Of a stretch of DNA of 64,000 bases, positions 14,108-29,017 are shown piece by piece. Below the pieces are notes generated by a model. It saw nothing but the letters and a program-made list of their open reading frames with translations, had not been told where the DNA came from and made no database searches. This stretch comes from Paratrimastix pyriformis (taxonomy: Eukaryota > Preaxostyla > Paratrimastigidae). The position numbers and the translations under genes are program-made. Position 1 is the stretch's first letter, and each line of letters opens with the position of its first letter. The stretch lies in assembly GCA_027972325.1 (NCBI GenBank), contig JAPMOS010000002.1, positions 1,152,001 to 1,216,000 of the forward strand, given 5' to 3'.

Positions 14108-14805
14108 ATGCGAGGAATCCCCGGGAACAGCGGCGCTGCTATGGAACCTCCTCCCTATCTCGTGGAAATCATTGTCAAGACTGCCCGGTTTGTGGCTTCG
14201 AAGGGCGGTTCCACATTTGAACAGAGAATTGCCGATCGCGAAAAGGAGAACCCGAATTTCGCCTTCCTGAAACCCGATTCCCCATTTAACCTCTACTACA
14301 AGCAAAAGCTTCACGAAGAAGTCGTTTTGAACGGTTTGTTTTAATGGCCTCCCCCCATCGTACACAATTAGCCCGTGATGATAGCTACGAAATCTGCTGG
14401 CCTGGCGCCACCGCCAACCATCACTGAGTCGAAGCCAGCCCCGAAACCATCAGCTGTCGTCGAGAAGGCGGCCTCTGTCAGGCAAGCTCCCAAAGAAATC
14501 CCTCCCCCATTCATTTACGCCATTGATCCCCCGCCCGGTATCACCGGCCCTGAGCTGTCTGTCGCTCCGTCCCAATCTCTCATTTAGCCACTTTCGCGCA
14601 CCCTAGCGATACTATGAAGCTGACTGCTCAGTTTGTGGCACGAAACGGACGGCTCTTCTTGACCAATCTCACCCAGCGCGAACACCGGAACCCGATGTTC
14701 GACTTCCTCTCGCCTTCCAGCACCCGGTTTGCCCATTTCCAGGCGCTCGTCGAAAATTATAAGGTCTGCAGCAGAACCGGGCCCGGACCCACAACCCCCC
14801 CCCCC

Positions 14806-14838
<33 letters not shown>

Positions 14839-17094
14839 CACACAGAGGATCCTGAACCCACCCGAGGAACTGCTGAAGCGACTTCAGATCGAAAGCGGCA
14901 ACAGGTCTGGTCCCCCAACTGCCCTCTGCCCTCCCCGCCAGCACCCCTGCCCCCAGCACCCCTGCCCAGCCAGCCCCCTGCCCTCCCGGCTGGTTCCCGG
15001 TGGGCTCATCGGCCCCGGTGGTGCAGACTGGAGATCCACAACCGGGCCCTGAAGCGGGTCGAATGGGAGCGCTACCAGGAGGACAAGAAGAAGCGCGAGC
15101 AGGCCGAGGCTGACCGCGAGCGCGGTCCGTCCTTCTGCCCTCCTCTCGCGTCCCCGTCCCTCTGGGCCCTCTGGCCCCTCCTGTCCTTCACCTCTCCACC
15201 TGGCGGGCCGGGGGGACGCATGGGCGGGGGTGCAGACATCAACGCGGCCATCGACTGGCACGACTTTGTGGTCATCGAGACGCTGGACTTCCCCGAGGAG
15301 GACATCGACGAGGACCTGCCCACCCCAGGCCCCCCTCGCGGCCCCGCCCCGCCCCGCCGCCCCCGCCGACCAGGCCGCACCTGCAGTCCCTGCCACCGCG
15401 GCCGCACCTGCCCCCGCGGCGGCCCAAGAAGACATGGAGGTCGAGATGGAGGTCGAGGCCCCCCGCGCCGGTCCGCCCTGCCCCCCCTGCCCCGGGCCGG
15501 ACGTTCGTTGACGCCCCGCCGGGTGGCTGGCCTGTTGCGGGTTGCGGGTTGCGGGTTGGGCACGCAGCCAAGACGCGGGTCGAGCGGAGCCTGCGGTACC
15601 AGGTGTGCCCCAAGTGCCACCGGGAGATCCCCATCGAGGAGATGGAGGAGCACTGGAAGGCCGAGATGATGTCCGCCGCCCCGCACCCGCACAGACACAC
15701 CCCACATACCCCACATACCCCACATACCCCACATACCCCACATACCCGCCCTCGCGTGGCTCCCCTCGCCTCGCACCGCCCGCACCACACCGCACCACAC
15801 CGCACCCATCGCCTGTGGCTGTGGCTGTGGCTGTGGCTGTGGCTGTGGCTGTGGCTGTGGCTGTGGCTGTGGCTGTGGCTGTGGCTGTGGCTGTGGCTGT
15901 GGCTGTGGCTGTGGCTGTGGCTGTGGCTGTGGCTGTGGCTGTGGCTGTGGCTGTGGCTGCAGGGACACGAAGGCCCGCGAGGAGCGCCTCCGCCAGCTGG
16001 AGCAGCGCCAGCGGGGCGCGGCCCAGGCCGAGGACGAGGAGATCGTGCGCAACCTGCAGCGGGTCCGCCCCCCGCCCCGCATCCCCTGCCCGCCCGGCAC
16101 GGGTCCCGCCTCCCCTCCCGCCCGGGCGGGCCCTCACGGCCGCGCTTGGGGTCATCTGGTCGGGTGGCGGGCGTCTGTGGCGGGCTGACAGTTCGCCACC
16201 AAGCGGCCGGACATCTTCGAGGGGCCCGACGAGGACCAGCCCAAGGCGCCCCCCGCGCCCCCCATGGCCGACTTCGGCGCCCCGCCCGACTCGCCCCCGA
16301 GCCCGCCGTCCCCCAAGGGCCCCCAGCCGCCCATCCTGCAGACCGCCCCCCGGTTCCCTTCCCCCCGCATCCCGCCCATTCCCATCCGTCCCCTCCCTTC
16401 CCTTCCTCCCCCCCCCCTCATTCCTCGGCGTTCCTCCTCCCTCCTCCTCCCTCCTCCTCCCTCCTCCTCCCTTCCCCCCCCTTCCCCTCCCTTTGCTGTG
16501 GTGGGGCCCCTTTCCAGAGCGCCCCGTGCTGCACCGCCCGGGCCCACCCGCCGGCCATGGGGCCCCAGCGGGCCCATGGGGCCCACTTGCCCATGATGGG
16601 GATGCCGCCATGCCCATGATGGGATGCCCCCATGGGATGGGGCCCCATGGGTCCGTGCCGCCCGCCCCTGAGGACCGGCCTGTCCATGCCCATGCCCATG
16701 CCATGCCCATGCCCATGCCCATGCCATGCCATCCTCCGTCGATCGTCGTCTCCTCCCTCCCCTCCCTCCCTCCTCCCTCCCTCCCCTTCATGGCATTTCC
16801 CCCCTCCCCTCCCTTCACCCTTCCCCGTCCCTTCCCGGCCAGGCTTCATGCCCTTCCCACCGGGCGCCCCCGCCCCGTCCGCCGGCGCCCCGCCCCCACC
16901 GCCCACCGCCCCGGCCCCGCCAGCCCCGGCGGGTGTCCTGGGGGCTGCGCACCCGCTGGAGATGGGCGCCCCCGACCCCGCCAAGAAGGCCCGCACCGAC
17001 GAGGAGGCCGGCCTCGTGCCCGAGCACATCTGGATCCAGGGCCACCCCGTCCGCGCCCCCGCCCACCCCACGCACCCGCTCGGCTTCGGTGTGC

Positions 17095-17141
<47 letters not shown>

Positions 17142-17546
17142 CCCGCTCTGTCACTTCCCTCCGGATGGCTCACGTCGCGCGTCGCCTTTTTGCACGCTCG
17201 GTGGGTGGCCCGCCCTGCCCCCGTGGGTGGCCCTGCGGGTGCCTGTCTGCAGGGCCCGGTGACGGTGCAGGTGCGCCTGCCGAGCGACCTGCCGGCCGAG
17301 TGCGCGGCGGCTGTGCAGAGCCAGCCCGTGGTGAGCCTGGCCAACTGCGCGCCCACGGACAGCATCCAGACGGTCAAGGAGCGCCTCCGGGACCTGCTCG
17401 GGGGCGGGCTGGCCCCCTCCAAGCAGAAGCTGCGCGGCCCCACGGGGGTCTTCTTCCGCGAGGCCATGTCGCTGGCCTTCTACAACTTGCCCTCGGGCGC
17501 CGAGCTGCAGCTGGTCCTCAAGGAGCGCGGCGGCCGCAAGAAGTGA
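14108..17546 (+). CDS. SF3A1: Splicing factor 3A subunit 1 (SF3a120/Prp21)
   Basis: Core U2 snRNP/SF3a subunit needed for branch-site recognition. First SURP module: YLVEIIVKTARFVASKGG, FEQRIADREKENPNFAFL, FNLYYKQKL. Second SURP: MKLTAQFVARNGRLFL, REHRNPMFDFL. Then RVEWERYQEDKKKREQAE and IDWHDFVVIETLDF, both hallmarks. A zinc-free CPKCHREIPIEEMEEHWK segment aligns with the family's central repeat, then TKRPDIFEG. A Pro-rich linker follows, and the C-terminal ubiquitin-like domain contains KQKLRGPTGVFFREAMSLAF and ends LKERGGRKK, identical in style to other SF3A1 C-termini. ATG 14108 is the first in-frame Met in the exon. The exon begins after an acceptor near 14046, so an unrecognised upstream exon may supply the true start. 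Introns carry CA, 10-bp, TGTGGC and GCATGG repeats. Confidence 0.95.
14808..14836. repeat. Short (CA)n in SF3A1 intron
   Basis: About 13 CA units following a poly-C run, in an intron of SF3A1. Confidence 0.85.
15696..15745. repeat. (CCCCACATAC)n 10-bp array
   Basis: About five copies at the start of the SF3A1 intron that also holds the TGTGGC array. Confidence 0.9.
15813..15959. repeat. (TGTGGC)n hexanucleotide array, SF3A1 intron
   Basis: About 24 perfect copies ending one base before the intron acceptor (CTGCAG). The same unit forms the array at the right end of the window. Confidence 0.97.
17095..17141. repeat. (GCATGG)n array
   Basis: About eight copies in the last intron of SF3A1. Confidence 0.9.
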
Positions 17547-17629
17547 GCCGCCCCGTGAGGGCTCGTTAGGCCGCCGGCAGGGCCTTCCTCTTCCCTCCCC
17601 TCCCCTGCCGCCCTCCTCCCTCTTCCCCC

Positions 17630-17708
17630 ACCCTGTCCCTGTCCCTGTCCCGTCCCGTCCCCGTCCCCGTCCCCGTCCCCGTCCCCGTCCCCGTCCCCGT
17701 CCCCGTCC
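17630..17708. repeat. (CGTCCC)n array at a convergent gene end
   Basis: Lies between the SF3A1 stop (17546) and the MetRS stop (17872), in the 3'-3' spacer. Confidence 0.9.
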
Positions 17709-17871
17709 TTGGTCGGCCCTGCCGCCCTGCTTTTCAAGATCGTGCAGGCCTCGCCTTGGCCAAACCAAAACCACCAGCGAGCGGAGGGAGGGAGGGGGAG
17801 GGGGAGGGCGAGCGAGGGAGAGGCACCATCCAAGCTGGGCGGCGGGGGACGCGGGTTGTGTGGGCGGGGCG

Positions 17872-22580
<4,709 letters not shown>

Positions 22581-22904
22581 GGCGCAGGAGACGAGCAGTA
22601 AAGCCCGGGGTGAAAACAGCTGCCGCGCCTGGCCAAATTGGCCCAAACTCCTGTTTGGGAATCGATGACTCGAATAGGAATGATCCAGACGACCACAAGA
22701 GAATGTTCGGCAGGTCTCCGTGTGTTGTGCGAGTGATACAGAGAAGAGAGCGAGGAAAAAGAGTACAGGAACAGAAATCAAAACACTCGGGCACAACCCT
22801 ACGCAAATGAACAAGGAGAAACGAAACAAGCCCGGCAAAAAAGAAAAACAATAAACAAAACCAACCGAGCCTGGGAGGGAGTGGTGGAGTATTATTAATT
22901 CGGA
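22581..22904. other. Intergenic spacer upstream of MetRS
   Basis: A 324-bp moderate-GC stretch between the Ser/Pro-rich gene stop and the MetRS start. It presumably holds the MetRS promoter. I see no gene or RNA in it. Confidence 0.6.
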
Positions 22905-23486
22905 CTAGCGAGGTGCCCCGGTTGGCTTTGTGGGGAAGGAACGTAACCGATTAGAGCAAGCCCAGTCAGAAGGGGAAGGACAGACCGAACCAACACCCTT
23001 ACTTGCCCTGAGAGGGCCACGGCCCCGGGTGGGGGAGGGCGATCGGAACTGCTCCGTGGAGGTGGCCATCGGTTGGTGGCGAGCGCTTGGCTGGGGTGAA
23101 CCCGGGAGCATGGACGCAAGAGGAGCCATCGAAGAACGCATCGGGGAGCCCCGCGTCCGCGACAAGGATCCCGTCGTGGGCGGGGGCGATGGGGAGCGCA
23201 TTGACATGCGATGGGGAGAGAGACTACGCAAGGGCGCAATCTCAGCTTGCTGGTCAATGTAGGACTTCCGCAGGGACAGGGGGGAGTAGTCCGTCATATG
23301 AGTGGTGACGAACTGGCTTGGAGGACAAGCCGGAGCCGGAGGCGAGGGCACCGGGGCGATCGAACTTCCGAACGAAGGCGGCGGGGAGAGAGAGCGTTGG
23401 GCCGCATGCGGTGGGTTCGAGTCCAGAGAACTCATCGATCGACGACAAGGCGGTGAGAGGGCGCTGAGAAGGAGGTTCGTGCGCAT
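22905..23486 (-). CDS. Uncharacterised Ser/Pro-rich protein
   Basis: I do not recognise this protein. The single open exon encodes about 193 residues from ATG 23486 (MRTNLLLSALSPPC); a second Met (MSSLDSNPPHAAQ) lies at 23435. It is dominated by SP dipeptides in the form RSLSPP, RSLSPH, RSPSPP and RSPSPTRGRG, a pattern of proline-directed kinase sites in disordered regulatory proteins. There is no transmembrane segment or known domain. Codon use resembles neighbouring genes and both ends lie in moderate GC, so it looks like a real gene rather than a repeat frame. Upstream exons cannot be excluded. Confidence 0.55.
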   Translation of the reverse strand: MRTNLLLSALSPPCRRSMSSLDSNPPHAAQRSLSPPPSFGSSIAPVPSPPAPACPPSQFVTTHMTDYSPLSLRKSYIDQQAEIAPLRSLSPHRMSMRSPSPPPTTGSLSRTRGSPMRSSMAPLASMLPGSPQPSARHQPMATSTEQFRSPSPTRGRGPLRASKGVGSVCPSPSDWACSNRLRSFPTKPTGAPR

Positions 23487-24023
23487 GTGACACACTTCAA
23501 ACAGACCGCTTTAGCTCGGCGCCACTGGCATGCGAAACTTCCCCAACAAAAGTTCCTTTGGGAGACGAAGCCCGAAGCGTCCGAAAATAAAGGCTCACAT
23601 TTTCGGCCGCGGCATGCTGCTGCTGCTTGGCTAAGAAGAAAAAAACGAGGTTTAGAATATGGCTGCAGATGGTGACAAACCGTTCCAGTTCCGGTACCAG
23701 TTTTGCTTAATGCGATCAGCTTTTGCCCAGTGCTCCGTCACAATTCTGGGAAGCAATAATCGTTAAGATTCGGCAAAATTTCAGACGTCTGCTTCAAGAG
23801 GGTGACCCCCGTCCGCGGGAGCGCAGTACTCATTGAGGACTTGAGAACTCTGTGGTGAAAACCCCGGTCCTGCGGAAATTTCACGATCAGTCAGTCTCGA
23901 TCAAGTTGGACTGGGGTCGAGGGGACAAGAGTGAGGTCGCAATGTTTTGTCCTTGATGATGTTCGAAAGGCCAGAGAGGGGAGGAGAGAGCGAGAAAAAA
24001 AAATCGAACGAACGCACATAGAT
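23487..24023. other. Intergenic spacer
   Basis: Between the Ser/Pro-rich gene start and the RRM gene stop; moderate GC. It contains a 36-codon ATG frame (about 23,659-23,769) with no similarity. No tRNA or snRNA fold is evident by eye. Confidence 0.55.
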
Positions 24024-25988
24024 CTATTGCCCGGGGCGCGCGGTCGACTTCGAGTATTCGATGCGGAGGCCACCGTCCCGGGTGACTCCCGGCAAGTGAA
24101 GGGCCTGCATGTTCGTCATAGCGGCCGAGGCTTGCTCGAGTTCGTTAAATTCGACGAAGCAGAGCCGCTCGGTACCCTTGCTGTGCATACGCATCTTCCT
24201 GAAGCCAGGGAACTGCTCGAACAGAGGCCGCAGCTGGACCTCCATCGCGGTCGGCTCCAGGTTGGCCACAAAGAGCGTCGGAGCGGAGGCTGCACCGGGC
24301 GGGGGGGCGACAAAGGAAACAGATGGGTGAGTCCACACACAACAGGCAGAGGGCAAACAAGCGGTGCCTCAAAGGCAAACGGACTCCTGTTCCCGCCAGC
24401 CACGGCGGTCACCTGGCCGCCGCCGCCGCCGCCGCCCAGGGGGATGCTGTTGGCGGCCGTGCCGTAGCCACCGTAGCCACCCATGGGGCCCATGCCCATG
24501 CCCATGCCGCCCATGGCAGCTGGTGGGACGGTCTTGGGGGCGCCCGGGTTGCGGCTGAATTCGATGCGGAGGCCGCCCCCGCGCCGGCGGCTGCAGAGCT
24601 CCTGGCTGCCCTGCATGGCCTGCATGGCCATGTTCGCATACTGCACATTGTAGAACTCGACGAAGCCCAGCACCTGCACCCAGGGGAAACGAGCCCAACA
24701 ACGGGAACGGAAGACGACGGGGTGAGCAAACGGGAATGGGAACAAGGGCCGAGCCGGACCTGGTCGCCCTTGGACAGGGTGCGGGTCTGGGTCAGGCCGG
24801 GGCACCGCGAGAAGAGAGCCCGCAGATCTTGGTCGGTGGTGCCCACCTCGAGGTTCGCAATGAAGAGGGTCGCGCAGGGCTGGGCGGACGAGCCGCTGCT
24901 GGACTGGGGCGTGGCCGACACGCTGGGCATGGACATGCTGGGCATGGACATGCCGGGGAGCTGCGGCTGGATGGCCATCGCGGACTGGGCCGAGGCCCCG
25001 TCGGCCGACTGACCGGCCTGGGGAGTCTCGGCGGGGATGTTCTGCCCGAAGTCGGCCGACGGGTAGCCGTACTGCTGGTACTGCTGCATCATCATCTGCT
25101 GGTAGTACATCTGCTGCTGCTGGGGCGTCATCCCCGCGTACATCGCGGCGTAGTTTGCCGGGTAGCCGTAGCCGGGGTAGCCCATGTATCCACTCATGGC
25201 CATCGGATTGGCAGAGGCAGAGGCAGAGCTCGGGGGTTGGTCGACCCGGGAGGTGAGGTGGGTGGGCGGGCGCTTGGAGTACTCGATGCGGCAGTGGCGA
25301 CCCGACGAACGGATGGCCCCGCCATGGCCGCCAGCCTCGGAGAGAAGCGAACAGCCTTGATAAATTCGGGAGGCCTCCGCAGCTTGCTCGGCTGACCCGA
25401 ACTCGACAAACGCCATGTGGCTGTTGTTTTTGGTGTGCAGGCGGTGGCCAACGTAGCCTGGGCACTGTCCGAACGTGGCCCGGAGGATTTCGTCGGTGCA
25501 CTCCTCGGCCGTAAGGTTGGCAACAAAAAGAGTGTTCGTGGGTTCTTCGGACTTACCGCTCCTAGACACCGATTCCATGATGGATATCCCAGAGAAAAAC
25601 ATGTGCAGACTCTTGCTGGGAATCCGTGGATTTCGACTCAGATTGAGGAGGGTTGGACCCGGACTCGGGCTGGGTCGTTGGTTGAGCTGATTGGGGTTGA
25701 GGTGCCGCATCAGGGCGACTTTCCCCTTCTGGTTGGGGCGGTTCAGAGTGTTCAGTGCTCTCTTGCACTTCAGAGGCAGTGGCCTGAGGTTGGGCAGGTT
25801 CGGCTGCGGTAAGGCCAGGAGAAATGCCGCAGAAGGAAGGGAAAAATGAGATGGGGGCAATGCGCACAACAATAGGGCAGACGTGCGGCTTCTGAAGGAA
25901 CCTCAGTGGTGGGCTGAGCAGGCGGTGGGGGAGGGGATTGGGAATCAGGCTGCGGAGCAGACTGCTGGGCTTGCTCGCTCTCGCTCAT
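24024..25988 (-). CDS. Three-RRM RNA-binding protein (RBPMS/Whi3/couch-potato type)
   Basis: RNA-binding protein with three RNA-recognition motifs, each opening with an RNP2 (LFVANL, LFIANL, LFVANL) and an RNP1-like strand (MAFVEF, LGFVEF, LCFVEF). The spacing and phrases such as CPGYVGHRLHTKNN and FPGFRKMRMHSKG resemble the RBPMS/Whi3/Mec-8 family, which binds mRNA to control localisation or translation. The N-terminus MSESEQAQQSAP is Gln/Ser/Pro-rich. RRM1 and RRM2 are separated by a Gln/Tyr/Met-rich prion-like linker (MTPQQQQMYYQQMMMQQYQQ), RRM2 and RRM3 by a Gly/Met-rich linker. The protein ends ARPGQ shortly after RRM3. Introns are short. Divergent from the Pro-rich gene at 26516. Confidence 0.9.
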
Positions 25989-26515
25989 TTTTCAAATAGC
26001 GTGTCGAATGCCAGGGAGGGCAAGGCTAAGTCCGAGCGGCCGCGGCGAGTTGTGTTCGAGATTGCAAACCTGACTGCCAAAGGAGTTGACGGATGCAAAA
26101 TTCCAGAATTGAAGCGATCCCAAATGACGCATTATTTAAGAGCGCTCAAACAATTCAGCATGTCTTTTTAGAAAGTCTCGATTCCGACCACCACCACCAC
26201 CACCACCACCACCACCACAACCACAACCACCACCACCACCACCACAACCACCACCACAACCACCCGAGTGCAAAAATCTCCAAAATCAAGGAAACGAAAT
26301 CAATCGGGGAGGAAAGATTGCAAATATCGTGTTATCCAGCCGTCTTGAAAGCGATTCATCCCTCGAAACGAAAATGGGGTGAGAGCCCCCTCGGGAATGC
26401 ATGGTCCAATTCAGCAAAGGTTGCCACACGTACAAACCTGCCAGCTGAGGGCATCCCCGCGGTCAACCAGTCTCTCGCAGTTTTTTAGCTCTCGGTCCCG
26501 TTGCTGTAATATTGA
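25989..26515. other. Divergent intergenic region with (CAC)n
   Basis: Shared promoter region between the RRM gene and the Pro-rich gene. It includes an ATG frame at 26093-26488 (132 codons) whose only notable feature is a His/Asn run encoded by the CAC array. I cannot assign it a family and do not call it a gene. Confidence 0.5.
26188..26261. repeat. (CAC)n / (CAACCAC) array
   Basis: About 24 triplets with scattered CAA interruptions, in the divergent spacer. Confidence 0.93.
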
Positions 26516-27523
26516 ATGGTCACTCGAGTCATTCTTTTGCCAAACTCTGTTTTTCTGATTCATGACGAATCTTTCCTCGGACTTTGCAGGAGCCATCTGC
26601 AGATGCTTTTGAGAGCGCAGCGGGGCTCGAGGAAAAACCTCCAACGGCCGAGTTTGAAACTGCACCGCCGTTTCTTCCACTCTCACGCGAGGACCTCGAC
26701 CAAACGTTGAAACAGCGCGCAGACCCACAAAATCCTCCGCCAACCAATGTTAAGCACACTGACGCTCTGATTCCCAATGAATATGGTCAAATTGAATATG
26801 CTCCAGCAGATTGGATGCCTCCACAGGAGCCGTATATTCCTGACCAGCAGATCTCGTCATGGAATCGATCTCTTGCCGTGACACTTCTCTCAACCTTCCG
26901 CGGTCTGAATTTGAGAGTTTCTCTCACGTGTGATGCCTCATTTCGTTTCTTCTTCCCCCACAGATTACAAGCCACCTCAACCCACTGTTTCCCCTCCGCC
27001 TCCTCCCCCCGTCGCTCCGGTCCGGCCACCACAGCCCCAAACTCAAAAGATGCGCGCCCAAGCCGCGCATCCGTCTCCAATGCGACCCTACCCCGGATAT
27101 CCAATGTATCCCCACCCGGGCTATCCTGCACCGACCGCCTACTCCGCTTCTGCCTACACTGCTCCGACTGGGTATCCTGCCACTGCCGCTGGGTATCCTA
27201 CCGGCTACCCCACTCCCGTGAGTTCACCGCCTCCAGCCGCCCACCGAGCCATGGCTCCCTACTACCCCATGTCCCCGGCTGGGGTGCAATACCCTTACCC
27301 AATGGCCATGCAGACCCCAAACCAGGCTGTAAGGACGCCTGTCACTCCTTACATGTATCCTCCGTATCCTATGCAGCAGGTTGGCCGTCCCATGACAGGT
27401 ACGCCAGCAACTGGGTATCCTCAAGCCGCCATGTATCCCACCACCGCCCCCATGCCTGACCCACGTCATTCCCCTGCCCCCCAACAGGCTCCCGCCACAG
27501 GCGCCTACCCCACCTCTTCTTGA
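26516..27523 (+). CDS. Uncharacterised Pro/Tyr-rich protein
   Basis: No family recognised. The likely start is ATG 26516-26518 followed directly by an intron (GTCACT...TTTGCAG, to 26589), giving MEPSADAFESAAGLEEKPPT. A moderately conserved-looking segment NEYGQIEYAPADWMPPQEP follows. After a 62-nt intron (GTCTGA...CACAG) comes a Pro-rich run, then many PGYP/TGYP/YPM repeats that resemble the disordered tails of annexin XI or other condensate-forming proteins. It ends GAYPTSS. No transmembrane segment. The first exon is an inference; the rest is one clear frame. Confidence 0.6.
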
Positions 27524-27702
27524 GAGCGGATTTCTCACCCTCCTCATCAACGCCGCTGGTCGTCTTTGTTGTGTTTATCTCCCAATCTGATCTCTTTGAA
27601 AAAAAATCCCGTCTTCTCGGTCGTGGTTTCCCTATTTTCTCACCGCAACAAACCATAAAAACGCGTTTGATACCGGTGGTCCCTGAAATTCAGATTCAAA
27701 TA

Positions 27703-28986
27703 ACGTGGGTGCCCCAAACCCGGAAATAGGCCCCAAACCCGTTATGCTTTGAGGGAGCCGCCGCGAACGCCCGAGGCGGCCCCGGAGGATCCCAATCCAC
27801 CCGCCAACCGGACGGGTCCCCAAGTTTTACCCACTGTTGCGGCGGCGGCAGCAGCCCAACCAGGCGATCAGGCGATCGACCGCAACCACTTGCTGAATTT
27901 CCGCGACCAAGAAGAACATTTCACATCCCAAACCACTGTGGAGCTTCCACAACTTGACGGTGTGTCTTTTTCAAGAGGAACCTTTCCCAACTGAACATCT
28001 GACCCGGCATTAAATGTCGACTGATGATCTTCGACGACCCCGTCTGTCTTCCTTCCGTCACAAATCCTCTTAATCCCAAATGTCCACGCACAGTATCTCC
28101 ACGAGCCGGGGTTGACGCTGGCGCAGCCATGCATCCTGCGAGCGCACAACGGTTTTCCTGGTCCCGTGGGTCCCTCACCCGGCTCGGCGAGGTGTGGCAG
28201 AGGGAGGAGGTCCGCACAAGTTGGGTGGGTGGCTTCAATTGATGGTCCCCAACAGTTCCCTGGACATTGTGGGCGCCCCGGAGGAGAACCCAGTGCACAC
28301 TGGGCAGAATTTCTGCGGCCCCCCCGGATCGGGGACCCCGTCCCCGCCCCGGACAAGGCGACGAGTTCTGCGGGCGGGATGCCAGTCCTTGCCCCCACCT
28401 CGGACTCTGGTGCTCCTGTCGATTCATGGTGGGAGGGATCCCCCCTGGGGGCGCCTGCCCCTCCGCGGCGCTTTCACTTCGCGTTTTGCTGCCCCGACAT
28501 GCCCCCACTGCCCACCCCGCTCCGCTGACAGTGTCCCGCCCCACCTCGCCATGGGGCGTCACACAATGCCTCCCCTTGGTTGCGGGCCACCTGTTGCCCT
28601 GTTCCAGGCGCCATGCCCGCCTCCATGCCGCGGGGGTTGCCTTTCTCCGACCCTGCTTCCCTGCCGTTTCCTCCCCGACCTTGACGTCGCGTCGTGATTT
28701 TTGGATGTTTCGACTGAACTCGTCGAGTTACAAGAGATCCGCCTGCCAATTGTTGCGTTCCGCTGTCACTTGGGCAAGTTGGGTCCGACATGAGGTCGAC
28801 ATCTGATCGATGTCTCGGGTCCAACCATTCCTTTCCGGGCTGTTTTGCCCCTCTGTTGGTCTTCTTGGGGGTTGGGGTTTTCCGTATTTCCTGACGCCGG
28901 CAGGACTGCGCCCCTGGAACCATCCCAAATTCATCTTTGACATGTAACGGGTTTGGGGCCTATTTCCGGGTTTGGGGCACCCACGT
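27703..28986. mobile_element. TIR transposon of the same clan, no recognisable transposase
   Basis: A 1,284-bp element bounded by perfect 42-bp inverted repeats (27703-27744 and 28945-28986) beginning ACGTGGGTGCCCC, with TA on both sides (27701-27702, 28987-28988). The terminal layout parallels the 6670-8743 element: ACGTGGG, then a run before ACCCGGAAA, then a second ACCCG block. No DDE motifs are visible inside, so it may be a non-autonomous relative or carry an unfamiliar gene. It sits between the Pro-rich gene and the 2H phosphoesterase gene, ending 31 bp before the latter's start. Confidence 0.93.
28728..28943 (-). CDS. Candidate first exon inside the second transposon
   Basis: A 71-codon frame from an ATG directly internal to the right inverted repeat (MSKMNLGWFQGRSP), the same position the transposase ATG has in the other element. 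It ends with a heptad-like stretch, RTQLAQVTAERNNWQADLL. I cannot follow it into further exons. The left repeat also has an internal ATG but it stops after two codons. Confidence 0.3.
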   Translation of the reverse strand: MSKMNLGWFQGRSPAGVRKYGKPQPPRRPTEGQNSPERNGWTRDIDQMSTSCRTQLAQVTAERNNWQADLL

Positions 28987-29017
28987 TACTGCGCGACTTG
29001 GGGTCTGCGCCGGGTGC

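Noticed and set aside
22738-22775. U6 snRNA-like ACAGAGAAGA at 22,744
   Set aside because: The bases after it do not continue the U6 core and no internal stem-loop can be drawn.
23405-23425. T-loop-like GGGTTCGAGTCC suggesting a tRNA
   Set aside because: The flanking stem does not pair properly, there is no acceptor, D or anticodon arm at the right distance, and the bases are codons of the Ser/Pro-rich gene.
23659-23769. 36-codon ATG frame (MAADGDKPFQFRYQFC)
   Set aside because: Too short, no family, a stop directly upstream and no sign of splicing to other exons.
26093-26488. 132-codon frame with a His run
   Set aside because: The His run is a CAC array; the rest has no similarity and lies in a divergent promoter spacer. 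Left as intergenic.
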